Shown: piece after piece, positions 45,601-54,204 of the stretch
Layout of the letters: each line of letters begins with the position of its first letter
Numbering within the stretch: position 1 is the stretch's first letter
Origin: Sansalvadorimonas sp965221135
Lineage (GTDB): Bacteria > Pseudomonadota > Gammaproteobacteria > Pseudomonadales > Endozoicomonadaceae
Assembly: GCA_965221135.1 (NCBI GenBank)
Contig: CBDCRZ010000048.1
Span: 35,742-99,741 of the forward strand
Direction: 5' to 3'
Length of the DNA: 64,000 bases
Translations under genes and position numbers: made by a program
Notes under the pieces: generated by a model
Told to the model about the DNA's origin: nothing
The model's database searches: none
The model's input: the letters and a program-made list of their open reading frames with translations, nothing else

Positions 45601-46476
45601 GTGGATCAGTTTGTTTCGGTCGAACATGTCAAGGGAGCACGGGGTGCGCGGCCCGTTATTATTTACGGACGGCGCCGTATAGTCAGTGTGATGCTGGAAG
45701 CTTTTAAAGCCCGTTATCAGGAATTCTCTGAATCTCTCTATCAGTCCAACCCGCATATAAAAGCTGTATATGCTTTTCCGGATCATCAGGAACCTGATAT
45801 TTACTGGCATATGCTTTGGCTGAACTGTGCAGACTCATTTTCCATCGAGATGCTTCAACCACCTGAACATTCACCGCTGAGTGACAGCTATAAAAGTACA
45901 GAGGACGACCCGGACACTCTGATGATCTATGGTGGCTGGACGGATAAAATGGTTTCGATGGCGAAAAGCGTACCGTCTGTACGCTGTCATTTTATGAGTA
46001 GTCTTGCAGGTTATATAAAGTGTGATGGTGCCGGTGAAGCAGGGCCTGCACTCATCGGCTTTACTGTTCGTCATGTGAAACCCGGCAGGTTGAAGGCGCT
46101 GGGTTCTACCTTTCAGACCGTTTGTAATTCCTGGTACCGGAAGGTGCCGGGTATCTTGATGGCGGCTGTATTTCCCGATGAAAGCAGTGCCAATGTTGTT
46201 CATGACCTGCGTGCGTTTTCTAATCATGAGGCTTATCTGGCCCATATTGATAAATCTGACAAAACCCTTACCGCTGCTATGGCTGCCTGGTTTGATCACT
46301 ATGACACCAGTATTCCTTTCTCAGGCCAGATGTTCGCTGCGGATACCAGGGATGAAGCATTACATACCAGCTCCATTAAACCGGGAAGAACACCTCGTGC
46401 CCGGCTGGACACTTTCCATTATGGAGAAGATGGCATGCTTGGCGTTCGGCCGCATATGACCCGTGGTGAGAGCTGA
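45601..46476 (+). CDS. Tandem dimeric alpha/beta-barrel (ABM-like) protein
   Basis: A 291-residue protein with two regions resembling antibiotic-biosynthesis-monooxygenase domains. The second is clearer (ALIGFTVRHVKPGRLKALGSTF, then AVFPDESSANVVHDLRAFSNHEAYLAHI); the first is weaker (FKARYQEFSESLYQ, then AVYAFPDHQEPDIYWHMLWLN). I choose GTG 45601, which has GGGGG at good spacing; the frame runs back to 45553. The family covers quinone- or polyphenol-handling oxygenases and many unknowns. It stands between the TetR gene and a large accessory protein. Its role in the pathway is possible but not shown. Confidence 0.65.
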   Translation: MDQFVSVEHVKGARGARPVIIYGRRRIVSVMLEAFKARYQEFSESLYQSNPHIKAVYAFPDHQEPDIYWHMLWLNCADSFSIEMLQPPEHSPLSDSYKSTEDDPDTLMIYGGWTDKMVSMAKSVPSVRCHFMSSLAGYIKCDGAGEAGPALIGFTVRHVKPGRLKALGSTFQTVCNSWYRKVPGILMAAVFPDESSANVVHDLRAFSNHEAYLAHIDKSDKTLTAAMAAWFDHYDTSIPFSGQMFAADTRDEALHTSSIKPGRTPRARLDTFHYGEDGMLGVRPHMTRGES

Positions 46477-46751
46477 GTCTGGAGCTATCATGTGTGAAAT
46501 CAGGGTCAGATCAAAGACACAGTAGACATGCTGTCAAGAACTCTGGTGAAGATTTACGGTAGCGTCTCATGGCTGTAGCTTGCATTTATTCGTCTCTGCT
46601 CATGGCTTTCTCGTAATTGCTTTCCTCATATATTTTATTCATCTGCTAGGCTCTTTCCGCTTTCAAGGAGGCTTGGTCACTACCTGTCTGTCAGTGGCCA
46701 CCGTCAGTAAGGAGATTTTATCTATTCATAGTCATAATGAGGTAGTTGTTT

Positions 46752-49202
46752 ATGCTCCCTGCTGTTTTCACAAATTATTACTCTGGAAGGCGTCTTTCCG
46801 CACTACTCATTTTTATCCTGATTCCTTGTTTTCTGTCACCGGCTCTTCATGCTGGAGGGGGCAAGATAACCGGTGCGGACAAATCAGCTGCAGCAGCGTT
46901 GTCGAAAATGATGGCGCAGCAGCAGACGCCTGAGGATGCACTGGCGTGTGCGCTGAATTCGCCAGATTGCGAAATAGTGCCAACCCCACCCATCCTGGCC
47001 CATCTGCTGTTGGGGTTGGTTAAGCCAGGGCAGGAATCGATGCAACAGTCTGCACTGAAAGTTCTGAAGCAAAAATCCTCCCATTTCTTTCATGAAACTA
47101 TTGGGATTGTTCGGGGTAGTGGGAGATTTAATAAATCCCCTGAAATACAAAGTCTCGTAGGGCGGGTAATAGGGGAGTTTGAAGAACAGCAAAGGTCAGT
47201 CCTTGCTTCATCATCAGACTTGGGAGCACTTGCGGACAGCGATGATGATGAGATGCTGGTTGATACTGATAGTGATAGTGATCCCGGGGAGGATGTAGAG
47301 GATGGTTTATCGGTGTTTTTTAAATCATTATTTCCTAAGGATGGTGCACACCCACCCCGTGACTGGCATGCAGTTCCTGTGTCTGGAACGATAAAGACAG
47401 AACAACTGGCAATTAATGGGTTGCTTAAGCATTTGGAGCTGACTGGTCAATTACTTAACCCGGGGGCAAAACTACGTAAATATCATAAGTATGCTTTTGC
47501 GAAATGGAGTATCCCTGAATTGCTGGATATGCTGGAGTCTTCGTCATCAGGAGCTATTTCATTTCTGGATACCTTGCCTATTATTAGCAAGCCTGACCAC
47601 AGCGTGGCTCATAAACTGAGGCGGTTGAGGGAAATCAACAGTTTATTGAGACAGAAAAATGCTTTTCCGGTCATAAGAAGCAAGGAAAGTCTGATGGTGC
47701 TTATTGCTATTCACCAGGCTCGTCTTGAGGGCGTAACTGGAAATGACCCGAAAAGTCGGGTCATAAATATGCTGAAAATGATCTGGGAGAATGATCAAAA
47801 GCTGAATCCATTTTCTGTACGTTTGATGGGTCAGTGGGGAGGCCTCTACCGCATCCTTGACCAGCTACAGTTGCACTACTCCAGAGATGATGCAGAACAA
47901 AAAAGAGTGCTGGATCTTAACCTGCAGGCAGCTGAAGCCATCCTGGCTGATGTTTTGGGTGACATAAACGAGCCGTTTACGAGAACGGACCTGGAATACT
48001 CCAAGCAAATTCTTGTCGAGGTTGCAGAACGGATAAATGCTTCAGGCGAATATTCTGTGGCGCCAGAACAGATTTATAATTTGGGTGCCCACGGGCGTAT
48101 GAGTCTGTCTGATTTGTACAAGAGTGTTTCCGGAAATGGATGGCTGGATCAGCCCGCCCTCAATTTACTGTCGGTCGTACTCAATCAGGTGCAACCCGGT
48201 GAAGAGGTTGTTATGAATGATGATGATTTGTCTGCTGAAGATGACCAGGTTACTGATGATTTAGATGGTGAAGAGCCTCAGAAGGATGTCAAGACTCAAC
48301 TGTCAGATTATATCAGTCGGTTACAAGATCAGGATATTCTGAATGCTATGGCCTATGCCTTTGCACGCAAAATTCATTATATGCCCACCACCCTTGCAGA
48401 TTTGTTTAAGCAAACTTCCGAGAGTGGCGCAGAGGGTATAGGTGAAGTGGCTATGGATACAGGGGTGGCAGGCAAGGGATCATCATCAGCATTGAAGCCT
48501 CGCTCGCCGGTTTTTGTCGTTAAATATAAAGCTGGGGAAGTTTTAGGGACTAGTGATTTTGATATGGTCAAAGCTGTGTATCCCTCTGCTGGCAATAGGC
48601 AATATCGGAAAGCACAAATAGCATCTCATTTGGGTATAAACACAGGTTTTCATGAACTGACCTATGATCAGATTATGTTTAAATGGTTAAGTGGGGGTTA
48701 TGCAAAGCCGACCTGGGGCAATTTGGCAACGGCTTATAAAATTTGGAGGTTTGATGACCAATTTGCAATGATCAACTCGCACTTAATGGCAGAGGAGTAT
48801 CAGAAGCAAACAGGCAAGACAATTACGGAGGGTTTTTTGAAAGCGCCTTATAAGGAGGATTTGCTGGAGGCTGGTATGGATGGTTTTGATATCCTGAAGG
48901 CTCTTGCCGACACCGGACTTGGATATCCGAAGCTTGCTGAAATTCTCATCGAGTTGTTTCATGGTGACCCGTCTAAAAAATTAGACGACTTGAAGAAGTA
49001 TCACACTTGGGTCCAAGCTCGATCTAAAGAAGCTGCAATAATATTCTCCCTGAAAAAAGACCTCGGTGACTGGCTGAATGGTAACCACTTGGGGGGGGCA
49101 ACCTGGTTGCACTTGATACGCGCTTTGAGAAAGTTTGATACGGATGGCTCTCTTACAGCTATAGCTGATAAAATTCACGATAAAGTGTTTGTCGCATACT
49201 AA
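46752..49202 (+). CDS. Large exported protein with acidic stretches and weak Death-like C-terminus
   Basis: An 816-residue protein from ATG 46752 (GAGGT upstream). A signal peptide is likely (RRLSALLIFILIPCFLSPALHA, about residues 13-35). Two very acidic stretches occur near residues 170 (DSDDDEMLVDTDSDSDPGEDV) and 495 (NDDDLSAEDDQVTDDLDGEE). The C-terminal part has two weak repeats ending WLSGGYAKPTWGNLATAYK and WLNGNHLGGATWLHLIRAL, which echo the last half of the Death-like units at 4221-5609. No enzyme motif. Codon use is less biased than the catabolic genes. It resembles an accessory secreted protein of host-associated bacteria; the Death-like reading is tentative. Confidence 0.6.
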   Translation: MLPAVFTNYYSGRRLSALLIFILIPCFLSPALHAGGGKITGADKSAAAALSKMMAQQQTPEDALACALNSPDCEIVPTPPILAHLLLGLVKPGQESMQQSALKVLKQKSSHFFHETIGIVRGSGRFNKSPEIQSLVGRVIGEFEEQQRSVLASSSDLGALADSDDDEMLVDTDSDSDPGEDVEDGLSVFFKSLFPKDGAHPPRDWHAVPVSGTIKTEQLAINGLLKHLELTGQLLNPGAKLRKYHKYAFAKWSIPELLDMLESSSSGAISFLDTLPIISKPDHSVAHKLRRLREINSLLRQKNAFPVIRSKESLMVLIAIHQARLEGVTGNDPKSRVINMLKMIWENDQKLNPFSVRLMGQWGGLYRILDQLQLHYSRDDAEQKRVLDLNLQAAEAILADVLGDINEPFTRTDLEYSKQILVEVAERINASGEYSVAPEQIYNLGAHGRMSLSDLYKSVSGNGWLDQPALNLLSVVLNQVQPGEEVVMNDDDLSAEDDQVTDDLDGEEPQKDVKTQLSDYISRLQDQDILNAMAYAFARKIHYMPTTLADLFKQTSESGAEGIGEVAMDTGVAGKGSSSALKPRSPVFVVKYKAGEVLGTSDFDMVKAVYPSAGNRQYRKAQIASHLGINTGFHELTYDQIMFKWLSGGYAKPTWGNLATAYKIWRFDDQFAMINSHLMAEEYQKQTGKTITEGFLKAPYKEDLLEAGMDGFDILKALADTGLGYPKLAEILIELFHGDPSKKLDDLKKYHTWVQARSKEAAIIFSLKKDLGDWLNGNHLGGATWLHLIRALRKFDTDGSLTAIADKIHDKVFVAY

Positions 49203-49240
49203 CCAGCAGCTACTGATATTCTACTTGTTGTTGAGAAAAC

Positions 49241-49282
49241 CGGTCGGTGCTTCGAATGCACCGGCCGATTTATTTTGCCTTT
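49241..49282 (+). terminator. Intrinsic terminator after the 816-residue protein gene
   Basis: A 10-bp stem with one G-U pair (49241-49250 with 49258-49267) followed by a T-rich tract to 49295. Confidence 0.75.
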
Positions 49283-49322
49283 CTTTCTTTTTATCTGACC
49301 ACGTCTTACTGTTTTTTACTGT

Positions 49323-49349
49323 GATCTCGATCTCGATCTCGATCTCGAT
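49323..49349. repeat. Hexanucleotide tandem repeat
   Basis: GATCTC repeated four and a half times. It lies in non-coding DNA (49203-49625), where otherwise only a weak 61-codon plus-strand frame (49354-49539) with TTG start is seen. Confidence 0.85.
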
Positions 49350-49625
49350 GTAGTTGAAATCTTATCCCCTTGTCTCAATATGTCTATTAACACAGATTGT
49401 GAGACTACTGCAGGATGCTCCGGTCTCCCGAGTGTTTACCACTGAGCGGCAGTTTGAAAGTACGGAAGACGATCAGGGGATTCTGGTGATCAGATCTATG
49501 AATGTTGCTATTAGAATCTTAAAAGGGCGGGATCCCTGAGGTGTTCCGGCAGTGGGTGCAATTGCATGCACTACCGCAATAGATATGGTTAATGCTCTTT
49601 AAGAATTGCACACTATCAACATGCT

Positions 49626-50837
49626 TTATCGAAAGGGGGCTCCAGGCCACCGTGGTCGCACTAACGGTTGCATGGGTTGATGTGCGTAGTGTGTTCTTTT
49701 TTGTGGAAAAAAAGCTTTTTGCGCATGTGGTAGCGCATGAAGAGCAGGGGGGAATCCGTAAGGCGTTGCTTGCGGTTCTGTTTCCGGTACCTCTGGTCGT
49801 GGTATTACTAATTGTGGTGCTACTGGTTGTGGTATTGCCGGAGGTATCGCTGCCTGGAGTGTGACTTGTGGGGCAACTGTTGGTATAAGCGAGATGCTAT
49901 TTACACAAGGGTTTTCCAGTTTTCTTTTGGTTTTTATAATGTAATCCTGCCACTCAGTCATGTGGGCAGATTCCAGCAGTTCTTTTATGCTCTGGGGCAG
50001 TCTGGAGTTCGTGCGGCTATCGGATGTGCACAGGTTGGTCAGTTGTGTGCAGACGTTATTGTGATGTGAGATGGCGTCATTCAGCAGGGGTATACAGAAT
50101 TGCACCCGGCCCTTGTAGCCTGGATCAAGTCTGGTTTCAGGTGCAACTGGCCGGGCTTTGTTTTCAACGAGCCCGAGTACACTGGCGGCTAAACTTTTAC
50201 ATCCTTGCACTAATCGCTGGGCTCGCCCTCTTAAAGCATAGGGTGATGGACGTTTGTCGAGATGCCGTCTGCCGTGTTTGGATATGTTGTGGATCCCTGA
50301 AATGGTGGCTTTTGTCGCTTTTTGCGCAACAGTCAGTTGTGGTATAACCGGGTTCATCAGATAGCCTTGGAGGCTGTCGTGTGCAGCTATAGCATCAACT
50401 TGAGACTTTCTGGCTGCCTTCAGGGAGCCGGTTATGTCAGATCGAAAGTTTTCATAGCTTATGTTTTCAGGTTGTTCATTACTGGGTAGTTGTGATTCTT
50501 GAGCGGCAAGGTTGAATTCCCCCTCTTTGTATATCTCAACCTGTCCATTGTAATCAGTGAGATTTCCTTGTAATTGGTCGTGCAATACGAATAAAGAAAC
50601 TACAGCTGATGCGAGTCCAGCAGACCTGTTTCTCAAGACCTCATTGACGCCAGTGTATGTAACGGGGTGCGGCAGTTGTCGAAATTCAGTCAGGTGGTGT
50701 TTGGGAGGGGGCTGCAGGGACGACCCCGAAAATGACAACGGTGCTGGTGGTCTTTGCTGAGGTGGATGAACACATGTCTGCCCTGGTAATGCAGCCCCGT
50801 AATAGAGTCCTGAATAAGCGCCTTGTGGGTTCAGCAT
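49626..50837 (-). CDS. Pro-rich protein of unknown function
   Basis: A 403-residue minus-strand protein with no signal peptide or recognised domain. Residues 1-60 and 330-403 are Pro/Gln rich: NP.GAYSGLYYG and PPQQRPPAPLSFSG at the start, and repeated P-V-A-P/I-P-x-P units (IPQPVAPQLVIPRP, PEVPETEPQ) at the end. The middle is helical (RSDITGSLKAARKSQVDAIA) with a basic patch near residue 190 (KHGRRHLDKRPSPYALRGRAQR). This composition, proline arms around a helical core, is common in bacterial effector-like proteins. Codon use is poor in bias. A function cannot be assigned. Confidence 0.6.
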   Translation of the reverse strand: MLNPQGAYSGLYYGAALPGQTCVHPPQQRPPAPLSFSGSSLQPPPKHHLTEFRQLPHPVTYTGVNEVLRNRSAGLASAVVSLFVLHDQLQGNLTDYNGQVEIYKEGEFNLAAQESQLPSNEQPENISYENFRSDITGSLKAARKSQVDAIAAHDSLQGYLMNPVIPQLTVAQKATKATISGIHNISKHGRRHLDKRPSPYALRGRAQRLVQGCKSLAASVLGLVENKARPVAPETRLDPGYKGRVQFCIPLLNDAISHHNNVCTQLTNLCTSDSRTNSRLPQSIKELLESAHMTEWQDYIIKTKRKLENPCVNSISLIPTVAPQVTLQAAIPPAIPQPVAPQLVIPRPEVPETEPQATPYGFPPALHALPHAQKAFFPQKRTHYAHQPMQPLVRPRWPGAPFR

Positions 50838-51182
50838 GAGTCATTTCGTACCTTTGTATTGTATAGAGATATCATCAATTTACAGTCGGCAATGGAATGA
50901 CAGGGGAGTGAGTTTACATAACCATTACATATTAGTGAGGAAAACACAGGGTTTCTTCGCATTATTACAGTTGCCGTCTGGCAAGAGTAGGCACACAATG
51001 AGCCTCGCGGGAAGGTGCGTAAGCCCGGAGTTTACGGAATGATTGGGCCATGTAGAAAGGGCACTATGACACTTTGCTCAATGCTGCCTGTTCATCGTTG
51101 ACCCTCGAAAAACCCTCACGTAGACTACCGAACGAACGTTCACTTAGAAACGTAAAATACAAAAACAACCGGTAGGCCAACA
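50838..51182. other. Divergent promoter region of 345 bp
   Basis: Upstream region of the LLM monooxygenase and the Pro-rich gene. It contains the 15-bp operator at 51130-51144. Nothing else stands out. Confidence 0.6.
51130..51144. promoter_or_regulatory. Palindromic operator upstream of the LLM monooxygenase
   Basis: The 15 bases are the exact reverse complement of 35503-35517 upstream of ribB. On the minus strand it reads AGTGAACGTTCGTTC, a palindrome with one mismatch at the outer base. It ends 38 bp before the monooxygenase start codon. Spacing and symmetry fit a TetR repressor site. Confidence 0.8.
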
Positions 51183-52307
51183 ATGAAAACACATGTTCTT
51201 GTTCAACCCTATATGCGCGGCGTCGGTGAAGATGTTAAGAACCCCGGTTCTGACCCTCAGCGCTATCAGGATCTCCTTGAGAACCTGACCACCCAGATGC
51301 AGTTTGCCGATGATAACGGTTACTACGGCTTCTGCATGACCGAGCATCACTTGCAGGTTGAGGGTATTGAAACCACTACCAACCCTATCCTGTGGAATAT
51401 GCACGTTGCTAACAATACCAAACACCTGAAAGTTGGTCAGGTTGGTATGTGTCTGCCGGCTCACAACCCTGTGACCCTGGCGGAAGATCTGGCGATGCTG
51501 GATCACATGACCAAAGGTCGTCTGTACGTTGGTTTCGTACGTGGTAATACACCACGCTGGCTGAACACTCTGGCTCAGCACCTGAATATTTCTACTTCTC
51601 AGTCTGACAAGTCTGAAGTCGACATGCGTAACCGTCGTCTGTTCGAAGAGAACTACACCATCATCAAGAAGCTGTGGACTGAAGACACCATCAACTTCCA
51701 GGGTGAGTTCTGGAACATTCCACCAAAAGATCCTATCGAATGGCACTTCCCACCAACAAAGCTGTGGAGCCAGCCAGGCGATACTGATGAAAACAACATC
51801 ATCCAGCGCGTAGGTATCGTACCTAAGCCTTACCAGGATCCACATCCTCCTATCTATGCACCATTCTCCTGGTCCATGGACACCTGTCGTTTCTGGGCAC
51901 GTGAAGGCGGCAAGATGGTGTCCTTCGTAGGTAAGAACGACTTTATCGATATCACCATCGATGAATACGTGAAAGAAGCGGAAACTGTTGGTCGTAACGT
52001 TGCCCGAAACGAAGTGCTGGCCCTGGGTGGTCACCTGGTTATCGGTCGTAACGAGAAGGAAGCCAAGAAGCATAAGGAAACCTTCGAGGATCTGTTCAAC
52101 ACAGCCTACAACGTACCTCCTTACAAAGTACCAATGGGTCGTCTCTGGGAAGGTTCCATCCAGCAGGTTATCGACCATGTCGGTTCCCTGAAAGAAGCTT
52201 ACGGCGTTGACGAATTCGTTTGCTGGCACCACGTTGGCTACTTCCCACAGGAAGAAGAACTGGCCATGCTGGACGCCTTCGGCGAAGTTATCAAAGCCCT
52301 CAAGTAA
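51183..52307 (+). CDS. Luciferase-like (LLM) FMN-dependent monooxygenase
   Basis: A 374-residue member of the bacterial luciferase-like monooxygenase family, which uses FMNH2 from a separate reductase. The family pattern is visible: GYYGFCMTEHHLQVEG (about residues 46-61), VGQVGMCLPAHNPVTLAEDLAMLDHMTKGRLYVG and the later helix LFEENYTIIKKLWTED. C-terminal VDEFVCWHHVGYFPQEEELAMLDAF is typical. Codon bias is extreme (GGT, CGT, AAC, TTC), indicating strong expression. Its reductase partner is probably the flavin reductase at 36270, linked by the same operator. Substrate unknown; hydroxylation or Baeyer-Villiger oxidation are both possible. Confidence 0.93.
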   Translation: MKTHVLVQPYMRGVGEDVKNPGSDPQRYQDLLENLTTQMQFADDNGYYGFCMTEHHLQVEGIETTTNPILWNMHVANNTKHLKVGQVGMCLPAHNPVTLAEDLAMLDHMTKGRLYVGFVRGNTPRWLNTLAQHLNISTSQSDKSEVDMRNRRLFEENYTIIKKLWTEDTINFQGEFWNIPPKDPIEWHFPPTKLWSQPGDTDENNIIQRVGIVPKPYQDPHPPIYAPFSWSMDTCRFWAREGGKMVSFVGKNDFIDITIDEYVKEAETVGRNVARNEVLALGGHLVIGRNEKEAKKHKETFEDLFNTAYNVPPYKVPMGRLWEGSIQQVIDHVGSLKEAYGVDEFVCWHHVGYFPQEEELAMLDAFGEVIKALK

Positions 52308-52449
52308 AGCTTTTGTAATTCCTTTCTAGGTTTTTTGTCTTCTCTGACAAAATTAGCAAGAATGGACACTCGGCAGTTTCGGCTGCCGGGTACCATCAAC
52401 ATCTTTGCTGAATCCATTCAGCCAAAAATAATAAATCTGGTGATGTGCC

Positions 52450-52821
52450 ATGTCTGATATAGCCGCGATCAAAGCTCTGGCTGATGAGTACTTCCGTTCC
52501 CTTTATGAAGGGGATGTGGCTGCAATTGAAAAGCTCTACCATCCTGCCTGTACTCTGGTTAATGTTACGCCTGACGGTGTTGCTACCATGAGCATTCCTG
52601 ACTATCTGGAGATTGTTGCCAATCGCCAGTCTCCAAAGGATGCAGGTGTAGAACCCTTTGGTACTGTAACCGGTATTGAAATTTCCGGTGGTGCAACGGC
52701 GGTTCTGCGAGTGGACAGTGCTGTTCAGCCAAGATTCTTTGATGACTTCCTGACTCTGGTGAAAGAGCAGGGACAGTGGAAAATTGCAGCCAAGGTGTAT
52801 CGTCAGGTCAATGTTGCCTGA
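52450..52821 (+). CDS. NTF2-like (SnoaL/lumazine-binding type) protein
   Basis: A 123-residue protein of the nuclear transport factor 2 fold. The start ADEYFRSLYEGDVAAIEKLYHPACTLVNV and end GQWKIAAKVYRQV are the usual first helix-strand and last strand of the family. Members include enzymes (isomerases, cyclases), ligand-binding proteins and small oxygenase subunits. Lying between the LLM and Rieske genes (142 bp after, 61 bp before), it may be the small beta-type subunit or a helper of the oxygenase. It is short for a true ring-hydroxylase beta subunit. Confidence 0.83.
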   Translation: MSDIAAIKALADEYFRSLYEGDVAAIEKLYHPACTLVNVTPDGVATMSIPDYLEIVANRQSPKDAGVEPFGTVTGIEISGGATAVLRVDSAVQPRFFDDFLTLVKEQGQWKIAAKVYRQVNVA

Positions 52822-52882
52822 CAGCAGTTGTGCCCCAGGAGGCCGGCTTGCTGCATCAATACAATAAAATGAGGGCCGTTGA

Positions 52883-54040
52883 ATGATCAATATGGAAGAG
52901 TTGAAAGAACTGGCTACTGCCAGTGCCGGTTCGGCTTCTGCACTGCCTTACTGGGCTTACACCAGTGAGGAAGTTTATGAGCAGGAACGCCAGAAGATTT
53001 TCCATAAGGATTGGGTTTTCGTCTGTAATGAGTTCATGTTGCCAAAACCGGGTGATCGGTATGCACTGATCCTTGCTGGAGAGCCTGTGGTTGTTCTGCG
53101 AGGTAAAGACGGCAAGCTGCGTGCCATGTCCAACACCTGTCGTCACCGTGGCACTTTGCTGGCTGACGAAGGTTTCAGTGATGGTACTGCCAACCTTGTC
53201 TGTCCTTATCACGGCTGGAACTACACCGATGAAGGCAAGCTCCGTGGCCTGCCATTCTCCGGCAATGTGAAGGTCGACAAGCAGAAGCACTGTCTCCCTG
53301 TTTTTGCCATTGAAGTCTGGCATGGTCTGGTATTTGTCAATATTGATGGCAGTGCTGAGCCTCTCTCAGAGCGTTACGCACATCTTGAGCCTTATATGAC
53401 CTCTCATGGACAGGGAACATATAATAGTGGTTATGAAGATGAGTCCGATTACTGGGCATCCAACTGGAAGCTGGCTATGGAAAATGCCATGGAAAGCTAC
53501 CACTTGTTTAAAGTGCACCAGCCGACTCTTGAAACTGTTACTCCGACCAAAGGTGCCTTCTATGTAGAAGGAGGAGCCGAAGCTACGGTAACGGCCGGAG
53601 AAGTGACTTCTACCGGTTCCAGGATGGGTGACTGGCTGTATGGCAACTCCGCCAAAGACCTGGGTCACTATATTCTGATTTCGCTGCCACCTTCTTTCGT
53701 TGGTATTATCGATTCTGATGGTGTGCTTGGTTACATCGCTGTTCTGCCGGAAGGCCCTGGTCGTACCTATGCCCGTGGTGGTGCTATTGGTGTGAACATG
53801 GGCAAGCCTAAAGGAACTCAGCAGAAGTTTGTTCAAGACTTCTTTGCTGAAGATAAGTGGATTTGCGAGCGAGCCTATAAAGGTATGACTACACGGGTTG
53901 CACCAGGCGGTCAGCTGGTTGAACTTGAGCGTGTAGTGGTGGACTTCCATCAGTACATCGCCAACCGTCTGTTTGGCCATAAGCCTGATGATTACTATGT
54001 GGAAGAGAAGGGCGTTAAGCGTCTGGAAGCCACCGAGTGA
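52883..54040 (+). CDS. Rieske non-heme iron oxygenase, alpha subunit
   Basis: A 385-residue ring-hydroxylating oxygenase alpha subunit. Rieske ligands: Cys and His in TCRHRGTLL (about residues 85-95) and Cys and His in VCPYHGWNYT (about 105-115). The mononuclear iron ligands are in AMENAMESYHLFKVHQPT (two His, near residues 202-207), with the Asp further on. No reductase or ferredoxin gene is near, so its electron donor is elsewhere; rubredoxin reductase at 25608 is not the usual partner. GAGGG precedes the ATG. It follows the NTF2-like gene on the same strand and ends at a terminator. Confidence 0.93.
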   Translation: MINMEELKELATASAGSASALPYWAYTSEEVYEQERQKIFHKDWVFVCNEFMLPKPGDRYALILAGEPVVVLRGKDGKLRAMSNTCRHRGTLLADEGFSDGTANLVCPYHGWNYTDEGKLRGLPFSGNVKVDKQKHCLPVFAIEVWHGLVFVNIDGSAEPLSERYAHLEPYMTSHGQGTYNSGYEDESDYWASNWKLAMENAMESYHLFKVHQPTLETVTPTKGAFYVEGGAEATVTAGEVTSTGSRMGDWLYGNSAKDLGHYILISLPPSFVGIIDSDGVLGYIAVLPEGPGRTYARGGAIGVNMGKPKGTQQKFVQDFFAEDKWICERAYKGMTTRVAPGGQLVELERVVVDFHQYIANRLFGHKPDDYYVEEKGVKRLEATE

Positions 54041-54073
54041 CAGCCTGTTATTTAATAACCTGCTGATTCATAC

Positions 54074-54106
54074 AAAAACGCTGACCCTCTGGTCGGCGTT
54101 TTTTTT
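54074..54106 (+). terminator. Intrinsic terminator after the Rieske gene
   Basis: A 13-bp stem with one G-U pair (54074-54086 with 54091-54103, loop CTCT) and a T tract of eight. It closes the LLM-NTF2-Rieske unit. Confidence 0.9.
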
Positions 54107-54204
54107 GTAATTTTTCTGCCGTAAACAATCTCCTGATAGCCCTGAACAAAAGGTCAGGGCATACTCTCCATCAGTATCGAATATTTATAAGGGTAGGAGT
54201 TGTC

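Noticed and set aside
49323..49349. GATCTC repeats as a CRISPR array
   Set aside because: Only six-base units without spacers; it is a simple tandem repeat.
49354..49539. 61-codon plus-strand frame
   Set aside because: TTG start with no ribosome site, no recognised motif, in non-coding DNA after a terminator.
51144..52232. 362-codon open frame opposite the LLM gene
   Set aside because: Shadow due to extreme codon bias of the LLM monooxygenase gene.
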